Shown here: piece by piece, positions 48,905 through 59,821 of the stretch
Layout: the number at the start of each line of letters is the position of its first letter
Position numbering within the stretch: position 1 is the first letter of the stretch
Source of the DNA: Pyropia yezoensis
Taxonomy: Eukaryota; Rhodophyta; Bangiophyceae; Bangiales; Bangiaceae
NCBI GenBank assembly: GCA_009829735.1
Contig: CM020618.1
Location: 18,399,346 to 18,463,345 of the forward strand
Reading direction: 5' to 3'
Length of the DNA: 64,000 bases
Made by a program: the position numbers and the translations under genes
Notes under the pieces: generated by a model
The model's input: the letters and a program-made list of their open reading frames with translations, nothing else
The model's database searches: none
Told to the model about the DNA's origin: nothing

Positions 48905-51900
48905 TTGTCCTTCCCCCTCCGACAGGCCGACACGGCGGAGACGCCATCCCCCGCTCCCAAGGCTCTCCCCCTAGTCGTCGCCGCCCGCGCGGCGGCGGCG
49001 ATTGTCGCGGTAGGCTCCCCCCGCCGGGCCGCGTCGCCCGCCCCGGCGGCTACCGCTCTCACCGTAGCCGCCGCAATGGCAACTGCTGGACGGGGTGCGG
49101 AGACCGCGGCTCGCCGCCCCGGGTGTTGGCGGCCTAACTTCCACGGCCGCCGCCGCGGCGGCGGCGGCGGCATCGGACGCTGTCGGGTAGGTGGCGGTGG
49201 CAGCCGCGTCGGGGCCGCGGCGGTGCCCCAGGGCGCCCGCCGCTCTGTCACTCCTCCGCCCCGGCGGCGGGGCGCGACAGCGGCGGCGGCCGCGGCGGCG
49301 GCGCGTATGATCTCGCCGCGCTGGCGCGGCTGGCGCGGCGGGCGTCGGGCGGGGGCGGCCGCCGCTGACAGGCGGCGACCCGTCGGCGGAGGTCGATGCG
49401 GGGGTGCCCCTGCCGCGGGGGCTTCTGATTGCCATTGCGGCGCTCAACGGGCTGGCCGCCCCCGTCGTCACGTGGGTGCGGGCGGTAGACGCGTTAGTTG
49501 ACGCGCTTGCCGCCGCTGCCGACGCGGCCGCGGCGGCAGCATCGGCGGCGGGCGGCGGCGGCGGGGCCGACGGGGGCGCCAGGTGCGGCGGTGGCGGGTG
49601 TGGCGGGGGCGGCGACGCCGCTGGCCAGTGACTCCCCGCCCGGCAATGGCGTCACGGGCTCCACGGCGGCCGTGTCTCCCCTGGCCGCCCGCGTTGCGAC
49701 CGCCACAGCGGCGGTGGAGGTGGCGGCGGCCGGCCTCGCCGTGGCGGGCCCGACCTTCCTGCTCCTCGGCGGCGCTGCCACAGTGGTAGCGGGCGGCGAC
49801 GGCGGCGGCGGCGGTGCCGCCACCGCCGCCGTCTGGCCCGGCCTTGACGTGAACGTAGGCGGCGCGCCGGCAGTGCAGACGGCTGTGTCACCCGCAGGGG
49901 TGAAGCTGCTCGCCGTGCTCGCCGCGCTGCTCCTCCGGTCCGTCACGGACGCGGGCGAGGAGGGCGGCGGCTACTGGCCGCCGCCGTCACCGCGCCCCGC
50001 CGCGGGTGGGGCAGGGGGAGGCGGGCGGAGCGGCGGCGGCGTGGACCCCGCCGCGCCGCTCGCCGCTGCCGCCGCGGCGGTTGCCGCCATCACCGCGGCG
50101 GTGGGGCTGCCGCCCGTGGCTCTACCGCCCGTGGCGGTCGCTGTCGACGGCCGCGGCGGCGGCGGCGGCGGCGGCGGCGTCACTCCCGCGACCGCGCCGT
50201 CGCTGTCCTTGGCGGTGGCGGCCGCGGCACGGCCGCCGCCGCGGCCAACAGACGGCCTCCGCGGGGCGGCGGCCCTACTGCCACCCCTGGCCGCCGCCGT
50301 CGGGGACCTGCTGCTCGCCCTCGCGGCGGCCGCCGGCCCCGCGGCCGCCAACGCGGATGCCGCGCCCTGACGGTCTGCCGGCTGGCCCGACGCCGCCGCC
50401 TACGCCGCCGCCGCCATTGCCGCCGCGCGGCTCCCGGGCGCCGCCGCCGACGCGGCGGCGGGGGTGGTGGCCGTGGCGGGGGTGCTCAGCGCCCCGTCCT
50501 CCGGCGGGGGGGTGGCGGGGGGGCTGGCCGCCGGCGCGCCGGCGTTGGCCGACGGCCTTGCCGCCGCGGCGGCCGCCGCGGCGGCCGCCTCGCCGGGCAC
50601 CCGCACGCGGGCCGACGCGGTGGCCGCGACGGCGCCGGTGGTGGGGGCGGTCGGCCGGCTGGCCGCGGCGAGGCCTTCCGCGGCGGTGGCACTCGTTGCC
50701 GCGGGGTTGCTGCGGCAGCTGGCGGGGGGGGCGCTGTGTGGTCTCCTCCACCTACGGTGGGGGGCAGGGGGGGGGAGCGGTGGCCGTGCCGGTGGCCATG
50801 CCGGTGGGGGGTACCCGCCCGCCTGTACGCCCGCCGCGGACGCGGTGTCGGACGACCAGGCGCTGTGGGTTGCGGCCCTCACCGCGGGCGGCGGCCTCGT
50901 TACCGCCGCGGGGGGGGTAGGGGGTGGGGGGAGCGGCGCAGCCGCCGCGGCGACCACTGCCGCTGCCGCAGCCGAAGCGGCGGACCGGGACGCGCTCGCG
51001 TGGGCAACCGCCGCTGGCCACCGCCTGATGGGCACCGCCCTGGACCTGTCGGGCGATTGGGCGCCGCCGCCCGCCGGCGGCGCCGGCAGCACCGGCGGTA
51101 ACGGACCGCACAGCCCCCCCACCCGCCGCGTGGCGTTTGGGCGAGAGGACGAGGCCGAGGCGGCTGCCGCCACGCTGGCCGCCGTCGTCGCCCACACCCC
51201 CCCCCGCCGGGGCCGCCACCGCCCACGCCTTGGCGGTGGCGCGGGCGCCCGCGGCCACCGCGGCGGGCGCCGAGATCTACAGTGCCTTTTGGCTGCTCAG
51301 AACCGAGCCGGTGGGACGGTGGGTGCGCGCGCTGTCGGTCGCCGAGGCGGCCGCTGCGGAGCTGCCGCCGCTGGTTGCCCACCGGCTGCCGGCCGGCCGT
51401 GCGGGGGGTGGGGGAGGGGGTTGTGGTGGCGCTGCCGGGGGAGGGGGTGGGGCGTGTACGAGGGGGGGGGCCTCCCCGGGGGGGGGGGGGGGCCGGGCTC
51501 GCCGGCGCTGCGGGGGCGTGGCAGCCCGGGGTCGACGGATGGGGCGGCATCGCCGCGGGGGCTCCTCTCGCTCATCACCTCGGCGGGGGGCGGCGGCGGG
51601 GGCGGCGGCGACGGCGGCGGCGGCGGCGGGGGCGGGGGTGGGGGTGGGGCCGCCGCCGCGTCGTCGACGGCGGCGGGTGCGGCGCTTGTCGTGCCGCCCA
51701 GCGGCGGTGGCTCCCCCGGCGGCGCCGGCGGCCCGCCCGGCGACGGCGTCATGTTGGGCCTGCTGGTCGGGCTGCTCTACCACGCGTGAGGCCACGCGGG
51801 GCGGCTGGCGCCGCCGTCGACAAGCGGGGCGCCGCATCCCCACGAGGTGGCGGCGGCCGCCGCGGCGGCCACGCCCGGCGTCGCCGACGAGGCGGGCCGC

Positions 51901-52135
51901 CTCCCCGCGCTGGGCAGCCTCCTTGCCGCCGCCGCCGGGCTCGCCCTCCCCTCCGCCGTGCGGGTGTGGCGGTTGCTGCCGGCGGCGGCGTCCGACGAGG
52001 CACGGTCGCGGCTGACGATCGCGGTGGAGCGGGGGCGGCGGCTGGTGCGGGGGGCGGGGGCGGGGCGGGGGGCGGGGGGGGGGGGTGGGGTGGGGGGGTG
52101 CTTTGGGGAAGGGGGGGCGGATTGTGGGTGACGTG
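48905..52135 (+). CDS. Frame-scrambled Ala-rich helical coding region, function unknown
   Basis: Hydrophobic, helix-like blocks follow each other in several plus-strand frames: RGLLIAIAALNGLAAPVVTW, GVKLLAVLAALLLRSVTD, AAALLPPLAAAVGDLLLAL, SAAVALVAAGLLRQL, EIYSAFWLLRTEPVGRWVRA and DEAGRLPALGSLLAAAAGLA. They are joined by Gly/Pro linkers rich in G or C runs, where the frame changes. The spacing of helices resembles an armadillo/HEAT-type solenoid such as a karyopherin, but no diagnostic motif is present. A real gene whose reading is spoilt by homopolymer errors, or by introns, is more likely than chance. Boundaries are approximate. Confidence 0.3.
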
Positions 52136-52480
52136 CGGGCGCTGTTCGCGACGCCGGGATAGGAGGCCGTGGGGGGGCGGGCGGGCGGAGAAGGGGGGGG
52201 GGAGGGGGAGGGGGACGGGCGACGAGGCGGAGGCGTTGGGGGGTGGTGTATGGGGCGGAGGTGGTGGCGAGGGCTCGCCCCGTAAGGACTCCGCCGGGAC
52301 GGTGTTCTGTTTGGGGGGGGTGTCAACGACGTGTTGTCGCGGACCGCCCTTTTTTGTATGGTGGTCTGTGTCCCCTTCGGCAGCGGCCGCCGTCGGGCGC
52401 CCGCCGTCAGGCACACCCCGCCATAACCCCCGGTCCTTCTCGCCCCGCCACCGTCCCCTCGCGGCCGCCACACTGCCGGT
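52136..52480. other. Intergenic, no gene seen
   Basis: G-rich start and a C-rich end between two convergent coding regions. No motif noted. Confidence 0.35.
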
Positions 52481-54545
52481 TTAGAAAGACGTAGCCGTCT
52501 TCTCCGTTTCCCCCCCCCCGCTCCGCCGAGCGCCCTCTCCGCCACCCCACCTGGCGGCCCCGCTGCGGCGGCCGCCGCGGTGGCAGCAGTTGCCGCCGGC
52601 AGCAACACGGCCAGCCGCCGCGGCCGCCAGCAGGACCGCACGGGAGAGGGAGACGTCCCACACGCCCAGCGCCACCAGCACCGTCGTGGATGGCGCCACG
52701 CCGCCGCCGCCGCCACCGTCGCCACCACTCTCGCCGGGTGGGATGGGGGCGGCGGCGGCGACAGCGGGTAGCGGCAGCCGCACATGCACGGCCACCCGCA
52801 CGACACCGCCACGGAGGAGGGGCACGCCGGCTGTCGCGGCGGTGACCTCGCCGACCCGCAATTCGGCGCGGTGGGGCGGCGGCGGCGGCGGGGCGGCGGC
52901 GGTAGGGCCGTCCCGCCCGCCCCGCCGGCCGACGACCGCCGCGGCGGGGGCCGCATCCGCTGACGAAGCGGCAAGAGCCGCGCCGTCGCCGTCCCTGTCG
53001 TCGCCGTCGCAGGCGTCGCCACCGTCGCCGTCGCTGTCGTCATCGCCGTCGCCTTCGCTGCCGTCGTCGGCACGACCCGCTGCCCGGGCGCCCTCTCCCC
53101 CTGGGGCAGCCTCAACGCCGGTGGCGGCGGCCATGGCGGCCATCGCAGCCGCGGCGAGGGCGGCCACCTCCCTCCCCCCCCTCGCGGTCTGCCGGGCCAA
53201 CGACGGCGCCACCGCCGCCGCCCGCGCCGCGCGCGTCGCGGCCGTGGCGACGGCCGCCGACGCCGCGTCAACAGCGGCGGGCGCAGCCGACGCCACCAGC
53301 AGGGCGGGCGCCTCGACGTCCGCCCAGCGGCCGGCCGCATCACCCACCGTCGCCGCCCGCACAGCGACCGTGGCGGTCAACGGGGGCGACGCGTCGGCGT
53401 CGGCAGCGGCGGCAGCGGCAACGCCGCTACCCTCGTCGGCGCTCGCAATGACCGCGCCAGTCAGGGCGGCAAGGCGCAAGCCGCCCACCGGCGGCACCGC
53501 GTTGCTGCCATTGCCGCCGCCGCCACCGCTGACGCCGCTGCCGTCGGCGTCGACGCGGAAGAGGCGGCCGTCGGACTGCGCCGCGGGTGGCGGCAGCGAC
53601 ACCGCGCCCACCGTCAGCGCCGACACTGACGCGGTGGCGCGGCGGCGGAGCACCACGCGGCCGTCGGCGGTGGCGGCCGGGGCGGTAACGCCCCTAACCT
53701 CGACGCGGTCGGGGAGACATAGCACCAGCTTGACGGGGGGGGGGGGGGGCGGTGCCGCCCACCGCCCCCGCCGCCGTCGCCGACGTCGTCACGGTCGCGG
53801 CAGGGGAGTGTCAGCCACAGTGGTGGTCGCAGTCAGGCTGCGCGACGCCACCTGCCCGCCGCAAAGAGAGGCACAGCACGCCGGGAGGCGCGTTCTTCCC
53901 CCACCCCCCCTCCCCGACGGCCCCCGCCCCCGCCGCCGCCTCCCCCTCTCCCTCCTCCCCGTGCACCATCACCGTCACCCGCCGCACGCGCCCCAACACC
54001 GACAGGGGCGGCGCCACGGCGTTGAGCGTGGCCGCCCGCGCCGCCCACGTCGACGCCCACCACACGTCAGCCAGCGCGGCGGCCACGTTGGCCCCCGCTG
54101 CCGCCCGCGCGGCGCCGCCGCCGCCAGCACCACCACCACCGCCACCGGCGCCGCCGCCACTCCCGCCCAGGCTCAGAAGGTGCCGCCGCGCGTCGTCATG
54201 CAATGCGGCTGCCAGGCGCGCAGCTGCGGGCGCGGCGACCGTGACGGCCAACGGCGCCGCCGCGTCGGCGGTGAGGACCGCCACTGCCATAGCGGTCCCC
54301 ACCGGGGGGCTCGCGGCGGTTCTCCCCTCCTTCCCCCCCCCCCCCGCCCGCCCCCCCCCCCGCAGGGCGGCGGCGGCGAAAGGCCGCCTCGGCGGCGGTC
54401 TACCAGAGCGCCCCCCAAAGCTCCATGCCCTTGGCGAGCCGCCCCGCCGCTGTCGGTGGCCCACTCGCCACCGCCCTCGACGGCTCGGTCGCGGGCGGCG
54501 GTGCCGGCGGCGGCGGCCGCGGCGGCGGCGGCGGCGGCGGCGGCC

Positions 54546-54581
<36 letters not shown>

Positions 54582-55157
54582 GTGGTGGGGGCGGCGGCGG
54601 CCCGCCGCTGCCCCTCCTCGTCGCTCTCCGCTCGGTGGCGTGGGTGGCTGCGGCGGTCGGCCGCGAAGCCGCCCGCCTCGACGCGGCGCGCGCCGCGGCG
54701 GAGGAGGCGTTGCGGGCGCTGCCGGCCGTGGGGGGGGGGGGCGCGTCCGCTGCGGCGGGTGGTCGAGATGTACGCCGACGGCGGCGGCCGCGGCGGCCCG
54801 GCGGCGCCCAAGCGGCCGCGGCTCGCCTCTGCCCCGTCCGTCGTGTGGGGGCCATCGACGCCGGTCGCGGGGGCTGTGGCAGCAGTGGCGGCAGCGGCGG
54901 CGGCGGCGGTGACGGCTGCGGCGGCGTCGGCGATGGGTGGGGGGGGGGGGAGGAGGAGGAGGGAGGGTGCCACCCCGCTTGGCAGGCGGCGACCGCCCGC
55001 CCGCTACGGGGGGGATGGGGGCACGCGCAGCGGCGGTAGCGGCTGCGGCAGCTGAGGTGGCGGCGGCTGGCCGCGGGGGGAAGGCCAGCTGCGCGACGGT
55101 CGGTCCTGCGGGAACACTCGCCATTGGTGGTGGTGGGCAAGAGGGTAGCGGCGGCAA
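52481..55157 (-). CDS. Frame-scrambled Ala/Gly-rich coding region, function unknown
   Basis: The clearest part is the frame at 53725-52481. It begins with strand-like text (LPDRVEVRGVTAPAATADG, then LTVGAVSLPPP), goes on with GGLRLAALTGAVIASADEG and a helical Ala block, an Asp/Gly run, and VRVAVHVRLPLPAV and STTVLVALGVWDVSLSRAVL. Upstream, in other frames, are MAVAVLTADAAAPLAVTV and ALADVWWASTWAARAATLN, then LGRVRRVTVMVHGEE. G/C runs at 53741, 54343 and 54729 are the likely points of frame change. There is no recognisable domain, and the 5' end is unclear. Confidence 0.3.
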
Positions 55158-56609
55158 CGGCCGGGGGGTTGACGGGAGGGGGGGTGGGGGAGGATCGCAG
55201 TGGTGCTGCCGAGGCAGCGGGCCTAAACGATTCTCTCGCTCGTGGCACGTCCTTCATGAGAGGGACGGGATGTGGCGCCCGTCTCTGCCAGGGCCCCGCT
55301 ATTGGCTGCACCCGGCACCACCCCCACCCTCCCCTCCCTTCTCAGGAGCCCCGCCATTGGCTGCACCCGGCACCCTCATCTCTTCCCTGCCCCCAACAAG
55401 CACCAGAGACGCCGGACAGCACCAGTCGGCCGGTCTCGCGAACTCATGCCTTGGAACATTTCCGTCTGGAGCAGCGCATTTGACGGTCGAGCTCTCGCAC
55501 ACGGAAAAAGAAAGTGAAAAAACCGCCCTCCGTTCCTCCCCCGGGACCACCCTAATGTGCACCACCCCTCATCCAAGCCTCAGTTAGCGCATGGGCCCGA
55601 ACGAAAGGCCAAGGCATACAAATCATTCCAAAAACGATGGCTCCAGTTCAGGGCCATGAGCTGCCAATGCCCTGAAGGCGTTGCTGAGGGGGGGTCTCCA
55701 CATCATCGAGTGCCACGCGAACTCGCGACTGCGTGGTCGCGCAAGGCCGTCTCAGCGTCTTCTGTCAGCATGGCGCTTGCAGACCCTGCCACGGGGGGTG
55801 TGCCTCCCGGGCCCGAGCTGAAGAGATCCTCGATGTATCTTTTTTGTGCAACGTACCATACATGTTGCGACGAGAGACTTCGGCCCAACTTTTGGGTGCG
55901 ATACGCGCTGATCCCAGGAGTTGCCTCGCTCCAAGCTTCCGCCTTCGTCGGCCTTTCGCACTTACCACCACCCACCCCCGTTCCACAGCGCAAGGCGCGC
56001 CAAGCCTATACAACAGCTTTCATGTTCTCGCCCATGATGGCATTTCCCATCATGTCCTCCATCTACGCCGCAGCCCGCCAAAGCCCCCCCTGTCCTCCGT
56101 CCACCCCCCCTCCTCTTATATGTATTGTGCAGTACACCGTGGAGGGGAAACATGGGGAAGAGCATCCCGTCGTGGGTCGCCGACCCACATGCTACCCACA
56201 TTTGGTACCCGTATCGCAGTTGCCAAAGCTCTACATATTCAGTCGACCGCGCCGTCACGCCCGGCAAAAGAGAGGATCAACAATTGAAATATTTTCCGCC
56301 TTGGTGGCTAGTATTATAGTTTCCACTCAAGACATCGTCGAAAATGGAACATAAATATAATGACGCGTATTTCGTCATGCGTAGGAGGGCACTTGAAAGT
56401 CGCACTCCTAGTGCAGACCTCCGAACGCTGCCAGCCGCCAAGCCTACGGTGGGGTGCCCCCTCCCCACGCTCCTGCAGCCATGCGGTGCCTCCAGTCTCA
56501 GACCCCACTGCACACAACTCGGTCTCAGAACCCCAGCCCCCAGCGGTGTCGTCGGCAGCCGTGGCCTCGATGCCCTCTCATCCCCTCCCTTGCGTGTATC
56601 AAACCCCCC
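55158..56609. other. Intergenic, no gene seen
   Basis: Contains a short direct duplication at about 55299-55375 (each copy with GCCATTGGCTGCACCCGGCA-like text), the 32-base inverted copy at 55829-55860, and AT-rich stretches at 56280-56390. Open frames here are not convincing. Confidence 0.45.
55829..55860 (+). repeat. 32-base element, inverted copy of 41801-41832
   Basis: The sequence, starting CTCGATGTATCTTTTTTGTG, is the exact reverse complement of 41801-41832. Similarity stops sharply at both sides. One copy lies about 50 bases upstream of the REEP start; this one lies in a long intergenic region. Confidence 0.9.
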
Positions 56610-57305
56610 TCACACGCAGTACCCCGCGTTGGCCTTGCAGTCAGTGGTACACTCGATTGGCCGGCAGGTGCTCGCTTCTACGCCACAAGACGACGGTGTG
56701 CACGTTTGCAGGCGGCAGCGGCGCCCCTTGGGACAGTCTTCGCTCTCGCGGCACAGCTTGTACGCCACACACGGCTTTCCGCGGGTGGGGGTGGGGGCGG
56801 GCTCAGGCAATGACATGCGGACGCCCTTGATGACTGTCCGTGCCCTGATGATGCTGCCCCTCCTGGTCGGCTGCCCCACCCGACGTACCTCCTGGGAGCG
56901 GCACACGCCCTTGCGATTGGTGCATCCCTGGGAACACAGCGTCGGCTTGCAGCTGCCCGGGCTCACCCCACACCGCGCCGGCACGCACGGTAGGCTTTCG
57001 CACACCTGGCGGCGGCCACGCAACATCATGCAGTCCGTGCTCTTGTTGCACGTGGTGTACGGGGCACACCCGAATCCAGGGGCACCAAAGGTGGGCCGCG
57101 GACTCACAAAGGAGGGAAAGGCCAGCGGCTGGGCCAAGGAAGGGGCGGTGGGGGAGACGCGTGTCGTGGGGGTCCTCGTTGGCGTTGGCGTCGGCGTCGG
57201 TGTCGGCTTTGCCGCGGGAGCGGCCGTCACCGCCACCGCCAAGGCGGCAAGGACCGCCATCGCGGTAGCCGCGGCGGCAGCGCCGCGAGAGCGACGGCGC
57301 ACCAT
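56610..57305 (-). CDS. Secreted protein with duplicated cysteine-rich module
   Basis: 231 residues from the ATG at 57305. The start is chosen because it begins a signal peptide (MVRRRSRG, then TAMAVLAALAVAVTAAPA) and lies in the context CACCATGG on the opposite strand. A Pro/Thr linker (PTPTPTPTRTPT) follows. Two homologous modules come next. The first has GCAPYTTC, DCMMLRGRRQVCESLPC, ARCGVSPGSCKPTLCSQGC and GVCRS. The second has PCVAYKLC, DCPKGRRCRLQTC, SSCGVEASTCRPIECTTDC and GYCV, ending the protein. Each has about ten cysteines in the same spacing, expected to form disulfides. Extracellular; function unknown. A binding or wall protein is possible. Confidence 0.75.
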   Translation of the reverse strand: MVRRRSRGAAAAATAMAVLAALAVAVTAAPAAKPTPTPTPTPTRTPTTRVSPTAPSLAQPLAFPSFVSPRPTFGAPGFGCAPYTTCNKSTDCMMLRGRRQVCESLPCVPARCGVSPGSCKPTLCSQGCTNRKGVCRSQEVRRVGQPTRRGSIIRARTVIKGVRMSLPEPAPTPTRGKPCVAYKLCRESEDCPKGRRCRLQTCTPSSCGVEASTCRPIECTTDCKANAGYCV

Positions 57306-59821
57306 GGTTGACGGGATGGGCGGAAGCGGGGGCAAGGCGTGGGCAATGGGAGTGAGTGGTTTGAGGAAAGAGGGGGAGAGTTGGAGGGAAATGGCGGTAA
57401 AAGGGAGGGGTAGGAGGGGCGTGTTGGGTGTCGCGGCCAAACGGTCGCGCGCCAACGGCGGCCCGCGGGTGGCAGTGGCGGACGGCGCCGGCGGGGAAGA
57501 AAGAGTGGGCGTCGGCTCCGGGGGCAAGCGGCGCTACTGGAATCCCCAGAGACCCAGCGTGTGCCGTCCTACCGCCGAGTGAGGTTGCAAGGCGAGCGCT
57601 TGGGCGGGGCGACGCAGCAAAGGGGGAGGGGGGGCGGGGTTGGGATCGGCGACGGCACAGCGGCGGCTCACTTCTCCCGGCGTGTCCACAATTTTGTTTC
57701 AGCTGACGTTCCGCCCGCCCGCCCACTAAATACTCCCCCCCACCCCCACCCTCCGCCACCCTCCTCGTTCGTGACGCAACCGGCGACGGTGCCCCGGCCG
57801 TCGCCATCCACCCCGTGGGGGGCGGCGGCGGCGCGCCCATCCCGCGGGGACGGCTCCACTTCCGACCGGCGGCGTCGCCTGGCAGGGCGGGGGGGTTGGG
57901 GGGGAGGCGGCGACCGTCGGCGATGGGGGGCAGGACGCCAAGCCCCCCCCCCCCCCCCCCCCCCTGCTTCGCTGTCCGGTGGGAACGATGCGTGGGACAA
58001 CACCCCTGCGCGCCGGGCCTCGCTCGGAAGGGCGGGCGCTTCCAAACTGGCGGGCACAGCCACAAGCGCCGCTCCCGACGCCCGCCAAAGACTCCTGGTC
58101 CAGGAGAGGCGCGAGGAGGGGGAGGTGGCTGGAGGGGGAGAGCGGGTGGGCGGCTGGCCAACTGGCCAGTCGTGGCGGTACGCCACGCCCCGCGCGCCCG
58201 CCGATGCCGCGCCACTGCGCACGCAGCGCGGCGTGCGCTGGGGCGACGACGGCAAGCGCTGGGCCCACCGTGGGTGACCCACCCGTCCCCCCCGCCAGCT
58301 GGCCGGCCGATGGCGCCCCTTCCACTGGCGTTCACGCCGCGACCGGGGCGACAGCCTGCCTTGCTGCCGGCCAACGCGGCGACTTTGATGGTTGGGGGGG
58401 GGGGGGGGGGGTGCCGGCCGCCGGACCGTGCCGCGCGCCGCCGACCGACCGACCGGGCCCCGTTGCCGGTGGGCCAGAGCCCCGACCCCCCCGGGGGGTG
58501 ACTGGCGGGGGCCCCCGGCCCCTCCGCCCCCCCCACACGCACGCTCCAACGCTGTCAGCCCCTGCTGACCGCCCCTTCTTTGGCCCCCTTCAAGCGGGGC
58601 ACTGGGCCGCGCTACTAGCGCGCTGCAAACGCTGCGGACTCCGCGGAACGGCCGCGGCAGGGGCGCACCCAGGCGCGACCGGAACGGCCGCCGCCGCACC
58701 ACTGCGCGCGGCGGCGGCTTGGCGCCCGCTGCAGGCAGCTGGCGGACACAGCGGTAGCCGGTACAGTACTGTACATACAGCAAGTGGCTCTGGGAGCCGA
58801 TCACGTCGCCTCCCCTCCCCCACCACGGACACGGGACACGCTGCAAACCTGGTGTGGGTGTCGCGCCGATCACACCCGCCGTGCCGCGGGTGAGTGGGGT
58901 TGGCCCTCACCCCGCCACCCCACCGTGGGGTGATCCCCCCCCCCCCCACACAGCAGCGCCGATTGACACCCCGCCCGAGAGACGCGTGGGAGAGGGGGGG
59001 GAGGGAAGGGGGGGGAGGCTCGCGGGGCGCACTCCCCAGCAGCCGGGATCTGCGCGTGCCAGGCCACAGTGGGTGCACGCCTCGCGCGTCCAAACTGGTT
59101 GGTGCAAGGAAAGCCTTCCCACCGGGCCGGCGGCAGCAAGCTTGCCCCAGCTTTGCCGGGGGCTTCCATGACGGGTGCCGGCGATGAAAGCTCAATTCAG
59201 ACGGTGCCCGGCCGCGCAGTGACTGCGGCCTGGGGACCGACATCCGTCGGGGGGGTGGGGGGGGTTGGGGCGTGAGGAAGAAGGGGGGGGGGGGATCCCC
59301 CCTCCCGGAGAGCCGAGGGGCTGTCCCCTTTGCGGGGCTCGGTGCACGCTCCCGCGGGCAGCGGTGCGCGGTGCGCGGGGGGGTTGGCGACCGGGCGCCG
59401 CGGCCGGGCCGGCGGCGGCGCGGCACACTGTGGCTATGGCGGCGCATCTCCACAACGATCAGGGGATGATGATCCGCTTGCGCCGGCGGTTGCGCGTTGG
59501 CCAGAGGGAAACAGACGCGGGGGCGGTGAGAGTAATTTCCACAATGGCAACGGCAGGCCACCACACGCGAGTAACAGTGGGAGGGCGGGCGGGGGGCCGC
59601 GTCGTACCCCGCCCGCGCGAGCCTTGGCTCCACCTCACCACGCGTCCACGGCAGGCAGCCGCGCGGCCGGCCTCTGTATCCGTCCCCTCTTCCCCCACCA
59701 CGCCCGGCCCCGTTTCACGAGAGCCACAAGCACCGCGGCACTGTGTCCAGGAGGTGCCAACACGGCGGCAGCGGCGGTGGTGGCGGCGGCGGCGGGGCAT
59801 CCAACAACGGACCCGCGGCAC
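57306..59821. other. GC-rich stretch without a supported gene
   Basis: Long frames on both strands are Pro/Arg/Gly shadows. It has poly-C (57943-57964) and poly-G (58394-58411) runs and several CACCGTGGGGTGA-like palindromic bits. I see nothing that I can name. Confidence 0.45.

Noticed and set aside
57561..58893. Several 200-400 codon frames on both strands
   Set aside because: Pro/Arg/Gly-rich on both strands at once, no conserved motif, broken by poly-C and poly-G runs.
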